Shown here piece after piece: positions 8,055 through 17,568 of a DNA stretch of 64,000 bases. Position 1 is the stretch's first letter; each line of letters starts with the position of its first letter. The notes below the pieces were generated by a model, which saw only the letters and a list, made by a program, of their open reading frames with translations, had not been told where the DNA came from and searched no databases. A program made the translations under genes and the position numbers. The stretch is from CAVTYH01 sp963738835. GTDB taxonomy: Bacteria; Planctomycetota; Planctomycetia; Pirellulales; JADZDJ01. Location of the stretch: assembly GCA_963738835.1 (NCBI GenBank), contig CAVTYH010000006.1, positions 62,001 to 126,000 on the forward strand, written 5' to 3'.

Positions 8055-9043
8055 CTAGTTTTTCTTCCCCGTGGCCCCCGTGCTCCCCGTGGTTTTTTCG
8101 GCGGTGGCTTTGGCTTGATTATCTTTCGCGGGCGGAGTCGCCGATTTTTCTGCCTCTTCGGCGGCCTGTTGTTGGACTTCAAAATCGTGCAAGTCCTTGC
8201 GGAAGGCGCGGACGTCGCTATCGGATTTCAGGGGCAGCTTGGACGTTAGCGTTGGGCCGCCTTTGAACCATTCAAATGGCTCCTTGAACACAAAATGGTA
8301 TTCAACGAAAATCTGCGGAATTTTTCCGCCGACAAGTCGAGTCACTTTTATGTAGGTGCCGGCGCTTGGTAAGGTTTTGGGTCGCCGAACATCGCCTTGC
8401 CGGTCCTCGGGTCTGGCTTGATCGGTTTCCACTGGTTCGGGTACTTCGGATCTTCGGCGAAACGTGGATCTAGAATAAAGGCCACGACTTCGCTGTCTTG
8501 GGTGTGAGTCTGAATGCCATGTCCGGTGCCATAGATTTGCACGAGGTTGAATAGGTCAAAGTCGGCATGAGCATAGCGTTCTCGAATCTTTTCATTGTCG
8601 ACCACCGTCAAATTGCGAGCTTTAAGTTCCTGGGCGGTCAGGAATGCAGCTTTGCCATTGCCGCCCCCGAACTGTTGCTTCATGAAGTTCTTATCGCCAA
8701 CGGTTTCCAGCTTCGCATTGGCAATGAAATACAAATCAATGACGCGGCCAGTCGCGGGATTCTCTCCTGTGCCTGGTTTGCCGCCGATATTTAACTGAGA
8801 ATAGGCATTTCGATCGCCTCCGAGAAAACTTTTCAGAGACTTCGGCGCGACGAGACCGGCAATCACCTTTTGCTGAGCAGCGGCATTTAGACCATCGGCC
8901 ATCACCGGTTGCTGAATAACAATCGTATTCCCGTTGGAAATCGGAATGCCTTTTTCCAGCAGTTCGTTGAAAATCGTATTGTCTTTGTGGTCGGCCCTGG
9001 CTACCGCGATCAGCAATCCAAAAAGCAGCAACATCGGCAGCAT
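8055..9043 (-). pseudogene. Secreted protein of unknown function, frameshifted
   Basis: Not recognised by function. From the ATG at 9043 there is a clear signal peptide (MLPMLLLFGLLIAVARA), then a soluble domain with GGNGKAAFLTAQEL and IYGTGHGIQTH segments. The first frame stops at 8348 in a Pro/Ala-rich tail. A second frame overlapping it (AGTYIKVTRLVGGKIPQIFVEY onward, partly quoted) continues with well-formed protein and ends at 8055 in a Lys/Thr/Ala-rich tail. I read this as one protein of about 330 residues broken by an indel near 8360. Two separate overlapping genes is the alternative. It is convergent with the ABC permease. Confidence 0.6.
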
Positions 9044-9323
9044 TAAACGGAAGGGCGTTCGAACAAAAAATGCGCAGGATCATGAAATCGCTCCGTCGAA
9101 AATCGAGTAACGTGGAATTGTGCGCCGGCCAGATTATTAATCAAATTACATGGCTGGCAGTCACGGCATCCAAGTTTACGGCGCTCTTCCGTTGAAAAAC
9201 AGGGCGCAAATAGCGTCCGTCGCAACCACCTGGAATAAATGCGGGAACGTGGCTCATACCGCACTTCCCATTCCACATTCCCCACTTGTCTGTTACCGGC
9301 CGCCGAGTTGTTCCATCTTCGGC

Positions 9324-10376
9324 TCAGGCTCCCACATGTACAGGAACACCGGCATTCGGGCTCGCGAGAGTCCGGGGAAGTTCATCGGGCGCTACTTCGC
9401 CCTGCATCGGCACATTGGGCGTGATGCTGTACGGCGTGCGGGCGCGATCGTTGCAGCGGTGATACATGACAATTCGCGCACCAGGGATGCCGGCTATGTT
9501 GCGCACGGCTTCCACGGCATCGTCGATGTAGCCAAGTGAATCGATCAGGTGAGCTTGCAGTGCATACGAGCCGGTGACAGGATAGCCGTCGAACAATTCA
9601 GCCTGCGTGGGTTGGATCGCAGGCCGCGCTCGCAGCACCAATTGCTTGAATCGTTCGTGGAATTCAGCAGCAATGGATTCAAGATGTTGCCGCTCCTCTG
9701 GCGTGATTTCGCGCGTTGGAGAGCCCGTATCAATGTGCTCGCCCGCTTTCACCGGAATAGCAGCGGCATGCTGCGTCTGCATCAGCTCTGAGATGTTGTA
9801 TAGATTCAGAATCACCCCGATGCCGCCGGTCACGGTCGTGGGGTTGGCGATGATCTGATCGCCAGCCGTCGCCAGGTAGTACGCGCCGCCGGTGGCCGTA
9901 TCGAGCAGGCAAACAATTACCGGCACGTGCATCCGGGCTTTGAACTGCATCAGGTCGTGCCACATGATGTCGCTGGCCGTCACACCGCCGCCGGGGCTGT
10001 TGATGCGAATCACCACGGCTCGAGTGCAGGGATCAGCCGCCGCCGCATCAAGCCGTTCGCGAAACAGCGACACCGGATTTTCGCCCGCCGAACCGGGGCC
10101 GGTCATGTCCATATTGAGCAAAATGCCATCGACATCGATCACCGCCACGGCCGGCCCGCACGCTTCATCGGTGTGGGGCACCGTGAACTGCCGCACGGGA
10201 CCGGCATTGCCGGGCGTCGAGGCTTCGTTGATCAAGTGCCCGTCTGCATTCACATTGGTGTTGATGGTTGGCACATGATGACAGCCGGCCAACAGCGCGA
10301 TCGACAACAACAGAGTTCCCGTGGTGCAAAGTGCAGAAGGCGAGAAATGGCGCGCAGGAATGATCGGCGATTGCAT
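9324..10376 (-). CDS. SppA-like (S49) lipoprotein lacking the catalytic dyad
   Basis: ClpP/crotonase-fold protein of the signal peptide peptidase SppA family (S49), membrane-anchored: the lipobox LLAGC puts the lipidated cysteine at residue 32. Family landmarks are VVIRINSPGGGVTASD (residues 121-136), TATGGAYYLATAGD and NPTTVTGGIGVI, then VKAGEHIDTGSPTREITPEER. In short-form SppA enzymes the nucleophile is the Ser of a SGGYY motif and the general base is the Lys of a GxxKDxxSP motif. Here those positions read T-G-G-A-Y-Y (Thr162 with one extra residue) and E-H-I-D (Ile215). Both catalytic residues therefore seem absent, while the fold-defining sequence is kept. It may be a binding or scaffold pseudoenzyme; Thr acting as nucleophile is a less likely alternative. 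Confidence 0.85.
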   Translation of the reverse strand: MQSPIIPARHFSPSALCTTGTLLLSIALLAGCHHVPTINTNVNADGHLINEASTPGNAGPVRQFTVPHTDEACGPAVAVIDVDGILLNMDMTGPGSAGENPVSLFRERLDAAAADPCTRAVVIRINSPGGGVTASDIMWHDLMQFKARMHVPVIVCLLDTATGGAYYLATAGDQIIANPTTVTGGIGVILNLYNISELMQTQHAAAIPVKAGEHIDTGSPTREITPEERQHLESIAAEFHERFKQLVLRARPAIQPTQAELFDGYPVTGSYALQAHLIDSLGYIDDAVEAVRNIAGIPGARIVMYHRCNDRARTPYSITPNVPMQGEVAPDELPRTLASPNAGVPVHVGA

Positions 10377-10624
10377 AGCGGTCCGTCGCGGTAGGGAGCG
10401 CTGCTGCGGTGATCGATCCGGCGTGGGATTAGGCTGCTCCGGGGTCGAGCAGATTCCGATCGATCTTGTGAAATCAGCGAGCGCGGTGGGCGAGGCAATC
10501 CATTGCAGCCGGTCCCGAAGTGGAAGCGGACCAGCTTTTCATTCAGTGCTTTCGGCTGACCGCACCTACAAACGGTAGAAATTGCCGAACAAGCGTCATG
10601 CAGCGGGCCGACGGTAGCGGTCAG

Positions 10625-12892
10625 CTAAACCTTGCGGGCATGGTGCGGCTTAATTGCGTTCTTCGCCGGCGGCAAGGTCGAAAATGATGTCTTGCCCAGG
10701 GCGCTCAGCTTGGCGAAATACCAATCGAGATCGTCGCCGCCAGTCAGCTTGTCGGTCACCGTGTCGTTGAACACGTTGGTGGAATCCAGCGCTGGCGTGG
10801 TCATTCCGGCACGAAGCTGTGCAACCCGCGTGGCGAAGTCATCGGCTCCGTTCCAGACAATGGCGATGGAATTGATGGTCGCGCCATCGCCATCGAAGCT
10901 GGTTGTACCGTTGAACAAAATATCTTCGCCAGCGCCGCCGGTGAGCGCATCCGCACCAAGACCGCCGAACAGTAAATCGCGACCGTCGGCGCCGATCAGT
11001 GTATCGTTTCCGGCTCCGCCGATGAGGATGTTATTGCCGCTAATCCCGGCGATGTAATCGCTGCCGCCGTTGCCGGAAAGGAAGTTGTCTTGGGTATCGC
11101 CGATCAAAACATCGCCAGCCGAACCGCCCAGCACATCGGTAATGTTACTCACGCCGCCAGCGATGTTCGTCGCTGTGTGGGCTGTCAAATTAACGCTCAC
11201 TGCCTTGGAGAAGACAGAATAATCCAGCTCATTAAATGTGCCGGCGCCGGTGCCGCCATTAATGCTGCCAGAAATTCGTCCAGCTTTGGAAAACGAGAAA
11301 GTATCGTCCATCGCCCCGCCGGTCAGATTTTCGATGCTGCTGAACGTGAACCCATTCAAGTTGCCGATGTTGTTGCTGGTGATGCCCCACGTATTCACCT
11401 GGTTGGGGCCAACCAGCGTATCTCCTGCGCTGCCGCCGATGACGCCTTCCACATTAATGATGCCGCTGCCGGCGCCGGTCGTCAGAGCTGGTTGTGTGAG
11501 ATTGACGGTAATCGGCGTGGTGTATTGCGAATATTTCAGAATGTCGGTGCCGCCCCCGCCATCAATAACGCCCGTCACGCCGGTGCCGTTGCCGAAGAGG
11601 AACGTGTCGTTTTTGAAACCGCCGGTCAGATTGCGGACTTGGGTGAATGCAATTGCACCGACCTTGCCGGAATTGGTGTTGTTGATGGTCCAGGTCGTGT
11701 TGATATTTGGCCCGACCAGCGTCGTGTCAGCGGTCGCAGATCCGACCAGAGACTCGACACTGGCGAAGAAACCCGAGCCAGCGCCGGAAAAGGTGGCTTG
11801 CGCAACGTTGAGCGAAACCGCGGTGGTATAGCTGTTGAAAGTGAGCGAATCATAGCCCGCGCGGCCATCGACCTTGCCGGTCACATATCCGCCGGGCAGA
11901 AAGTTGAACACATCGGCCTGAATGTTGCCGGTCAGATTTTCGAAGCTGCTCAGCGTCACGCCGGCAATCGAGGTGACGTTGCCCGCCGAAATGTTCCAGG
12001 TGTTGGCCTGATTCGACCCAATGACGGTGTTGCTGGCAGTGCTGCCCACAAAGTTGTCGATGTTGGCAAATCGACCGATGTTCGTCGCACCGGTGAACTG
12101 CAAATCTACGGTGACCGGCGTGCCCCTGGTGGCGTAACTAATGGTGTCCGTGCCGCCGGTTCCGCCGTCGACTTTGGAGCTGATCGAAGCCCCTGGATTC
12201 ATCGTGAACGTATCGACGTCGGTGCCACCTGTCAGATTTTCCATGCCGCCGAATCGCAGCGTAGTGTTAAGCACGCCGCCATTGACAACGTTGATGGCCC
12301 AATCGTTGGCAGCATCCGGCCCTTGCAAGGTATCGGACCCGCTGCTGCCGTCGAAAATAACCGGAATCGTCGGTAGGTCCGAAACCGTAAACGTGTCGTT
12401 GGCGTTTTGTCCGCTGACACTTAGCTGTTGAATGTTGGGAAAAGCGTAGGGCAAGCCATTCACACTTAGCGACGAAGCTGACAACACGAAGCTGTTGGCC
12501 AGCGCATGGCCGACGACACTCAACTGGTTGGTGCCTGTGCCACCATCGACAATCGCTTGCTTGTCGATGCTGCGCAGCGAGATGATGTCATCGCCCTCGA
12601 GTCCGTTGACGTCGATCTCGGTGACCGAACTCAACGGAATGGAGTCGCTAATGACCTGTCCGTTGAGTGTCACTTGTAAATCGGCGCCGCTGGACGTTGG
12701 CGAGACGACGATGAAATCGTTGTCCGTCGTGCCGTCAACCGTTACGACCCCGGCTGCAATGCTGACGCCGGAGAGGAGCTTACGCTGTTCCAGATGCTCG
12801 AACGAAAACAGCTTTCGATTGGCTGACCGGCATACGGACAGGGCCTGCTGCCGATGAATACAACATCTTTTGCTTTTGGCGCGCCAAAACAT
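10625..12892 (-). CDS. Secreted LEPR-XLL / RTX-like repeat protein
   Basis: A 755-residue exported surface or adhesin-like protein. Near residues 31-41 it carries FEHLEQRKLLSG, a variant of the LEPR-XLL motif found at the start of very long planctomycete exported proteins. After a beta-rich region come about four tandem units of roughly 90 residues (about 183-555), each with a GPN/GSN-x-x-x-TW core, an ENLTGG-type turn and a DGG-x-G-x-D turn followed by TPVTVNLT-like strands. Residues about 555-640 hold classical GGxGxDxL calcium-binding RTX nonapeptides (GGAGNDTLIGADGRDLLFGG). The C-terminal 110 residues are unique. Calcium binding is inferred from the nonapeptides. No cognate type I secretion gene lies nearby. 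A long open frame on the opposite strand is a composition artefact. Confidence 0.88.
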   Translation of the reverse strand: MFWRAKSKRCCIHRQQALSVCRSANRKLFSFEHLEQRKLLSGVSIAAGVVTVDGTTDNDFIVVSPTSSGADLQVTLNGQVISDSIPLSSVTEIDVNGLEGDDIISLRSIDKQAIVDGGTGTNQLSVVGHALANSFVLSASSLSVNGLPYAFPNIQQLSVSGQNANDTFTVSDLPTIPVIFDGSSGSDTLQGPDAANDWAINVVNGGVLNTTLRFGGMENLTGGTDVDTFTMNPGASISSKVDGGTGGTDTISYATRGTPVTVDLQFTGATNIGRFANIDNFVGSTASNTVIGSNQANTWNISAGNVTSIAGVTLSSFENLTGNIQADVFNFLPGGYVTGKVDGRAGYDSLTFNSYTTAVSLNVAQATFSGAGSGFFASVESLVGSATADTTLVGPNINTTWTINNTNSGKVGAIAFTQVRNLTGGFKNDTFLFGNGTGVTGVIDGGGGTDILKYSQYTTPITVNLTQPALTTGAGSGIINVEGVIGGSAGDTLVGPNQVNTWGITSNNIGNLNGFTFSSIENLTGGAMDDTFSFSKAGRISGSINGGTGAGTFNELDYSVFSKAVSVNLTAHTATNIAGGVSNITDVLGGSAGDVLIGDTQDNFLSGNGGSDYIAGISGNNILIGGAGNDTLIGADGRDLLFGGLGADALTGGAGEDILFNGTTSFDGDGATINSIAIVWNGADDFATRVAQLRAGMTTPALDSTNVFNDTVTDKLTGGDDLDWYFAKLSALGKTSFSTLPPAKNAIKPHHARKV

Positions 12893-13054
12893 CTGCCCTC
12901 TCCCAGTTGTTCGCTCATCGTTGCCGGTTGCCGAAAATCAAATTCGGTCGCGAATTCTATGGTACTGTAGCGGCAAGACAGTCGCAACAAAGAAGGCGAT
13001 TGAAAACTTCGGCGAATGTCGCAAGTCCTGCTAAACTACCTGCTGATGCAGTTA

Positions 13055-13891
13055 TTACGCCGCGGATCGTTTTAACCGCAACCAGCGGATTTGATCGGCA
13101 ATTTTTTGAGCGACAGAACGCCGATCATCGGGGTCTTTCACGCACTTCATCGGCACCCGACCACGCAGCATGCGGCGATGCACGTTCCAATCGATTCCGC
13201 CATGACGGGCCACGGTTTCCTGAAAATCGCGATGCGGATCGATGCCCAGCTTTGCCAGATTCTTATAATGCTCGCCTTTGCCTAGTGGCCCAGTGTGATG
13301 AATGCCTACTTTATCGATGATCGCCATTTCGCCGGGAGCGAAGCGCTTCGGCCAAATCCAATCCAAGCCCCACCCCGATCGGTTCTCTAAAAAGGTGTCG
13401 GACACCTTAATAAACGCGTCCCGCGTGAAGATCGGGCACATTACTTCGACGTAAGGCGTGTACCGCAAAACATTGCCTGGCCGCTGTGCCAGGCCTTTGA
13501 ACGAGAAATCGCCCTTAGCAATTCCGGGCTGCGCTAATTGCAGTTGATAACGCTGGAAGATTTCAAACAGCAGATTGACGCCGGCTGTGTCGCAAGCAAT
13601 GTCGTCGTCGGGACACCAAATGCGTTCGTACTTTTGCAGCGTAGCGGCGTGTTCGGTGGCAACAAAATGCAAGTGCTCGAACTTGAATCCTTTGCGGCGG
13701 CAATAGTACCCGGCATCTGCAGCAGCTGCATCGGGACCACTGCCATAGTACATCAGGAAGAGATCGAAATTGGCTTGGCCAGGACCAGCAATCCAGCTGC
13801 GATGAACGGACCGATCGCCGATGGGGCAGATGATGAGATTGGTTCGCGATTCGTTGTCCGTGGTCCGTTGTTCACAATTTAGCTTTTGCAT
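13055..13891 (-). CDS. DUF707-like putative glycan-modifying protein
   Basis: 278-residue soluble protein resembling the DUF707 family, which is found in polysaccharide clusters and has a glycosyltransferase-like fold in my recollection. Visible features are an N-terminal IICPIGDRSVHRSWI segment, FDLFLMYYG, the acidic WCPDDDIACD motif that could bind a metal or nucleotide sugar, and GLDWIWPKRF further on. It lies directly downstream of glf on the same strand (33-bp gap) and shares an apparent operon with the glycosyltransferases beyond. The enzymatic role is inferred from context only. Confidence 0.72.
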   Translation of the reverse strand: MQKLNCEQRTTDNESRTNLIICPIGDRSVHRSWIAGPGQANFDLFLMYYGSGPDAAAADAGYYCRRKGFKFEHLHFVATEHAATLQKYERIWCPDDDIACDTAGVNLLFEIFQRYQLQLAQPGIAKGDFSFKGLAQRPGNVLRYTPYVEVMCPIFTRDAFIKVSDTFLENRSGWGLDWIWPKRFAPGEMAIIDKVGIHHTGPLGKGEHYKNLAKLGIDPHRDFQETVARHGGIDWNVHRRMLRGRVPMKCVKDPDDRRSVAQKIADQIRWLRLKRSAA

Positions 13892-13924
13892 TTCAACCCT
13901 ATCGACGAATACGTGGCCCGATCG

Positions 13925-15046
13925 CTACGCCGCAAGTGGCTTGTGCGTCTGGCGATCTAATTCTTTCTCGGCGGTGTGCATGGCTTGGGCAACCACCTGG
14001 TGCATGTCGTAGTAGGTGTAAGTGCCCAAGCGGCCGCCGAAAATTACGCCGCCCGCGGCGGCCAATTGGCGATATTGCTCGTAGATCGCTTCGTTGTGCA
14101 CATCGCGAATCGGGTAATACGGAATCTTCGATTCATCGTACTGGTCGGGAAACTCATACGTGATGACCGTGCGCGGGCGGTCATGCATCTCGAAGTGCTT
14201 GTGTTCAGTGATTCGCGTATGTGGCACCTCAGCCGCGGTGTAGTTGACGATGGCGCTGCCTTGAAAGTCGCCGTCCAAAACTCGATTTTCAAACCGCAGC
14301 GAGCGATATTCCAAGCGCCCAAAGCGATAATCAAAGAATTCGTCGATCTTACCGGTGTAGACCACCGTTTTGGCCTGCTGGTGCAACCACGACTTTTGCT
14401 GGAAGTAATCGACGCCGGTTTCGAAGCGAATGTTCTCGTGATCGAGCATGTTTTCGAACATCCGTGTGTAACCGCCAATCGGAATGCCTTCGAACACGTC
14501 GTCGAAATAACGGTCGTTGTACGTGCGGCGAATCGGAAGGCGGCGGATGATCGAGGCCGGCAATTCCCGTGGGTCGCGGCCCCATTGCTTGGTGGTGTAG
14601 CCGCGGATGAAGGTTTCGTAGAGTTCGTGGCCGACTTGCGAGAGAATCCAATCTTCCAGATTTTGTGGGTTTTCGCACGGCGCTCGCTCGGCAGACAATT
14701 TCGCTTCGGCCTCTGCCGGCGAGCTGACGCCCCACAGTTGATGCAGCGTCATCAAATTAATGGGAAACGAAAATAGCCGGCCGCGAAAGTTTACTGGCGT
14801 GCGCAAGCGGAAGTGGTTGAATTCCACAAACCGATTCACAAAGTTCCACACTCGGGCGTTGCTAGTGTGAAAGATGTGTGGACCGTAGCGATGGACATTA
14901 ATGCCCTCGATCGATTCCGTGTAGCAGTTGCCGCCGATATGTTGTCGTTTATCGACTAAGAGCACGCGGCGGCCGTTTTCTGCCATGACGCGCGCAAAGA
15001 CGGCGCCGAACATGCCGCAACCGACCACAACATAATCACCACCCAT
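13925..15046 (-). CDS. glf: UDP-galactopyranose mutase
   Basis: Flavoenzyme that interconverts UDP-galactopyranose and UDP-galactofuranose, giving the furanose donor for surface glycans. The Rossmann FAD motif VGCGMFGA is at residues 8-15, followed by VDKRQHIGGNCY, the conserved RYGPHIFHT, and FSFPINLMTLHQL. Later come GYTTKQWG and PIGGYTRMFENML, all family hallmarks. I chose the ATG at 15046 (MGGDYVVVG), not the one at 15091, because the family starts directly with the FAD motif; the length is then 373 aa, close to normal. It is the diagnostic enzyme of this cluster and implies a galactofuranose-containing glycan. Confidence 0.95.
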   Translation of the reverse strand: MGGDYVVVGCGMFGAVFARVMAENGRRVLLVDKRQHIGGNCYTESIEGINVHRYGPHIFHTSNARVWNFVNRFVEFNHFRLRTPVNFRGRLFSFPINLMTLHQLWGVSSPAEAEAKLSAERAPCENPQNLEDWILSQVGHELYETFIRGYTTKQWGRDPRELPASIIRRLPIRRTYNDRYFDDVFEGIPIGGYTRMFENMLDHENIRFETGVDYFQQKSWLHQQAKTVVYTGKIDEFFDYRFGRLEYRSLRFENRVLDGDFQGSAIVNYTAAEVPHTRITEHKHFEMHDRPRTVITYEFPDQYDESKIPYYPIRDVHNEAIYEQYRQLAAAGGVIFGGRLGTYTYYDMHQVVAQAMHTAEKELDRQTHKPLAA

Positions 15047-15198
15047 AGCGATCCATCGCAACTGGCCGAGGCGAAGAGTTAGCAAACGCAACCGGGCTTC
15101 CTGCCTGCTGCAAATTCAAACGAGGGCAGAATGATAGCGATAGCCGGGAAATTGCTCCAGACAAGATGCCCGTTGGCGGACCAAAGCAAATCGCCCAA

Positions 15199-16747
15199 TC
15201 AGCCAGCTCGCCGCAGCGGCAAAGTGCCGTCGTTCGTATTTTGGCCGGGAAGTTCGGGGAGCCGCTTCAACGTCTGATCGGATGTTGTTCCCGAACCATT
15301 GCGGATGGCATTCCAGACACGGCTTAATTCTTCGATCCAGCCTGAGGCTGATAGCTGCTCGACAGCCAGCAACCACGCCAGCGGCAGCAATTGCAGTACG
15401 AGTCGATGCAAAGCTGTCGCGATATGCCAATACACGTGGTACGGCGTGATGACGAAAATCGCGAAAAACACGACAGCCACAATTCCAACCGTCAGCCGCG
15501 CAAACCAGATTTCGGGCGTGGCGGGCTGTTTGCGTCGCAAGAACATAATTGCCGCGATGCAGGGCCATGTCAGATTCCAGACCGTAATCCGCAGACAATC
15601 ACCGAACTCGTATATGGCGACAGCCAGAGGCCTCGATCCAAGCTGATGAAGCCAATCCCAACTCAGCGCCGCCGAATAGCTGCGTAAGTACGGCGAATAC
15701 GGAATCTGACGCCGCACCGCCATCTGCAGCGCGAAGATGAACGCCAAGACACAAGCCCCGGCCAAAGCGTTGCGGACAAGCGTGCGGTTCAACTGCGATG
15801 GGCGAGTCGCCAGCATGATGAGCAGGCTGGCATCGGCAGCGACAATCCAAAGTGTACCCTCGCTCTTGGTGAGCGCGGCCGCGCCGAACATCAGTCCGCC
15901 CAGAACGGCCTGCCGCGGAGTTCGTTTACGCAACCAATTCATCACCGACAATGTGCCAGCAGTAACATAACAAGCCAACGGCAGATCGACTGAGCTCGTA
16001 AGTCCAGCGCCTTCGGTAGCCTGAATCACCACCGGCGTGCAAATCAATAAGGCTGTTGCAATCGCCGCGACGGTGGGCGTCTCGAAACGTCTCAATTGGC
16101 GAGCAACAATCGATGCCAGAGCCACAATGTAACTCAGAAAAATGACGCGCAGCTGCAAGTCGTTTGTCGAGCCTTGCAGCCAAAACCACTGAGCCTCCAG
16201 CAGTGGCAGCAGCAGGGGGTAATGGGCATTGAAATGCATCTGGTCGACATCTTGGAAATCCTCTCCCCGCAGCGTTCCGGTATCGTATAACAACCGCCCT
16301 TTCAGGGCGTAAATCGCGCGGGCGTCGAAGCCCGCGGATCGCGTGGAAATACATGACCAAGCCGCTCCCAAAAACATCGCCACCATGGCCCAGCGCGCCC
16401 AAACTGACAAATCGACCAACCAGTTGGCGCGGAGCATGTTCCTCAGTTGCGCGATTGCGACTGCGCAATAAGTACCAACCACAGAGAATGACACAGCCGC
16501 TAAAGCCTGCCAGGAACGCGTGATGTGATATCTGACCTGTGATCGCCAGCGGAACGTATAAGAAAACGCCCAGCGTCGCGGTGCCGATCAGGAACGACCA
16601 GCCCCAGCCCAGCCCTTCGCTCGGCAATTCGCCTTCGGAATTAGCGACATGTTTGCACGATACGCCCAAATTCAGCAAGGTCCCGATGGCTGCTCCAGCG
16701 CCACCGAGCAACAGCACATAACCGATGATCCCCAGTGTGCCAATCAT
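15199..16747 (-). pseudogene. GT-C type membrane glycosyltransferase (PMT/GT39-like), frameshifted
   Basis: Polytopic membrane protein that would add sugars from a lipid-linked donor on the outer face of the membrane. It starts at 16747 (MIGTLGIIGYVLLLGGAG), overlapping the TGA of the preceding gene by ATGA. Three helices follow, then an indel near 16460 shifts the frame. The remainder reads on with FDARAIYALKGRLLYDTG, the acidic first-loop motif typical of GT-C enzymes, and about ten more hydrophobic segments, ending at 15199. Combined length is about 515 residues. The family call rests on topology and the loop motif; the sugar is unknown. It sits between glf and other glycosyltransferase genes. 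Confidence 0.72.
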
Positions 16748-17544
16748 CGTACCGCCTCCCAGCGACAAGCGGCGGGATTTTCGACTTCATAAAACACTTC
16801 GTGGGTAATGCCGTGCGTGCGGATGAAGGCTTCACGTTCGCCCGGCTCGGGCGTGACAGTGCGGCTCCAATACGCTTCGAGCCGATCTTTGGGTAGGTCT
16901 TGAAACCAGGGTTTCAAGTGCCAACTGGCCGAAAGTCTCCACCACTCGCTGGGCAGCATGAACACTCGCCGCGGATAGACCTCATAGGTAAACACCCAAC
17001 CTTCTTGCGAACCGTGGTACAAAATACGGGCATCCGGCGGCATGTTCTCAGAGCATCGCGCCGCGAAATTTTCTAGCGGCACAGTCTGGTGACCATATTT
17101 GATTTGTGTTTGTTTCACAAAGCTAGGCGCACAGCACGATAATTGTCGACAAGGTACTGAGGATATGTTAGCACCGTGTGAATTGCGACGATCGCATTCA
17201 CACTCAGCAAGACAAGTACAAATTGCCGCGGCCAGCTCCAGTTTTTTCGGATCGCGCGCAAGAGGTCCGGAGTTTGCTTCCAAGTTGTCAGCCAGGCGAA
17301 CAGCGCTGCTTCAATCACGTAGCTAAGAGTTCGAGTGCTGTGCAGCGAGATTGTGATCGAGCCCAAATGCCAGTACCCGGGCCAAATCAGTGCCACCAAA
17401 ATCAATAGAGCAGCCGAGCAACTGATTCCAATGGCACACCAACGAATCACCGCACGCCGCGGCGTTAGAGCAAGAAGCAGCATCGTTTTGGCAGCCTGCC
17501 ACAAACGATGCCGTAGTGCGTCCGGTGGATACGGTTGATCCATC
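16744..17544 (-). pseudogene. Membrane protein of the glycan cluster, frameshifted
   Basis: Unrecognised membrane protein in the surface-glycan operon. From MDQPYPPDALRHRLWQAAK at 17544 there are hydrophobic segments around residues 30-50, 60-75 and 105-125, giving at least three helices. Near 17120 the frame closes (VRLAL then TGA), while an adjacent frame continues with KQTQIKYGHQ, an extracytoplasmic-looking domain (ILYHGSQEGWVFTYEVYPRR) and the stop at 16744. Joined, it is about 266 residues. The layout of N-terminal helices followed by a soluble domain just ahead of the GT-C gene suggests an accessory subunit, but no function can be assigned. Confidence 0.62.
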
Positions 17545-17568
17545 GTCAGAAAGACCCCCCGAAAATAC

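Noticed and set aside
11090..12376. A 428-codon plus-strand frame opposite the RTX-like gene
   Set aside because: Repetitive GC-rich coding sequence leaves the opposite strand open. No start site, signal or domain supports it.
13976..14776. A 266-codon plus-strand frame opposite glf
   Set aside because: The minus-strand frame is an unmistakable UDP-galactopyranose mutase; the other strand is a shadow.
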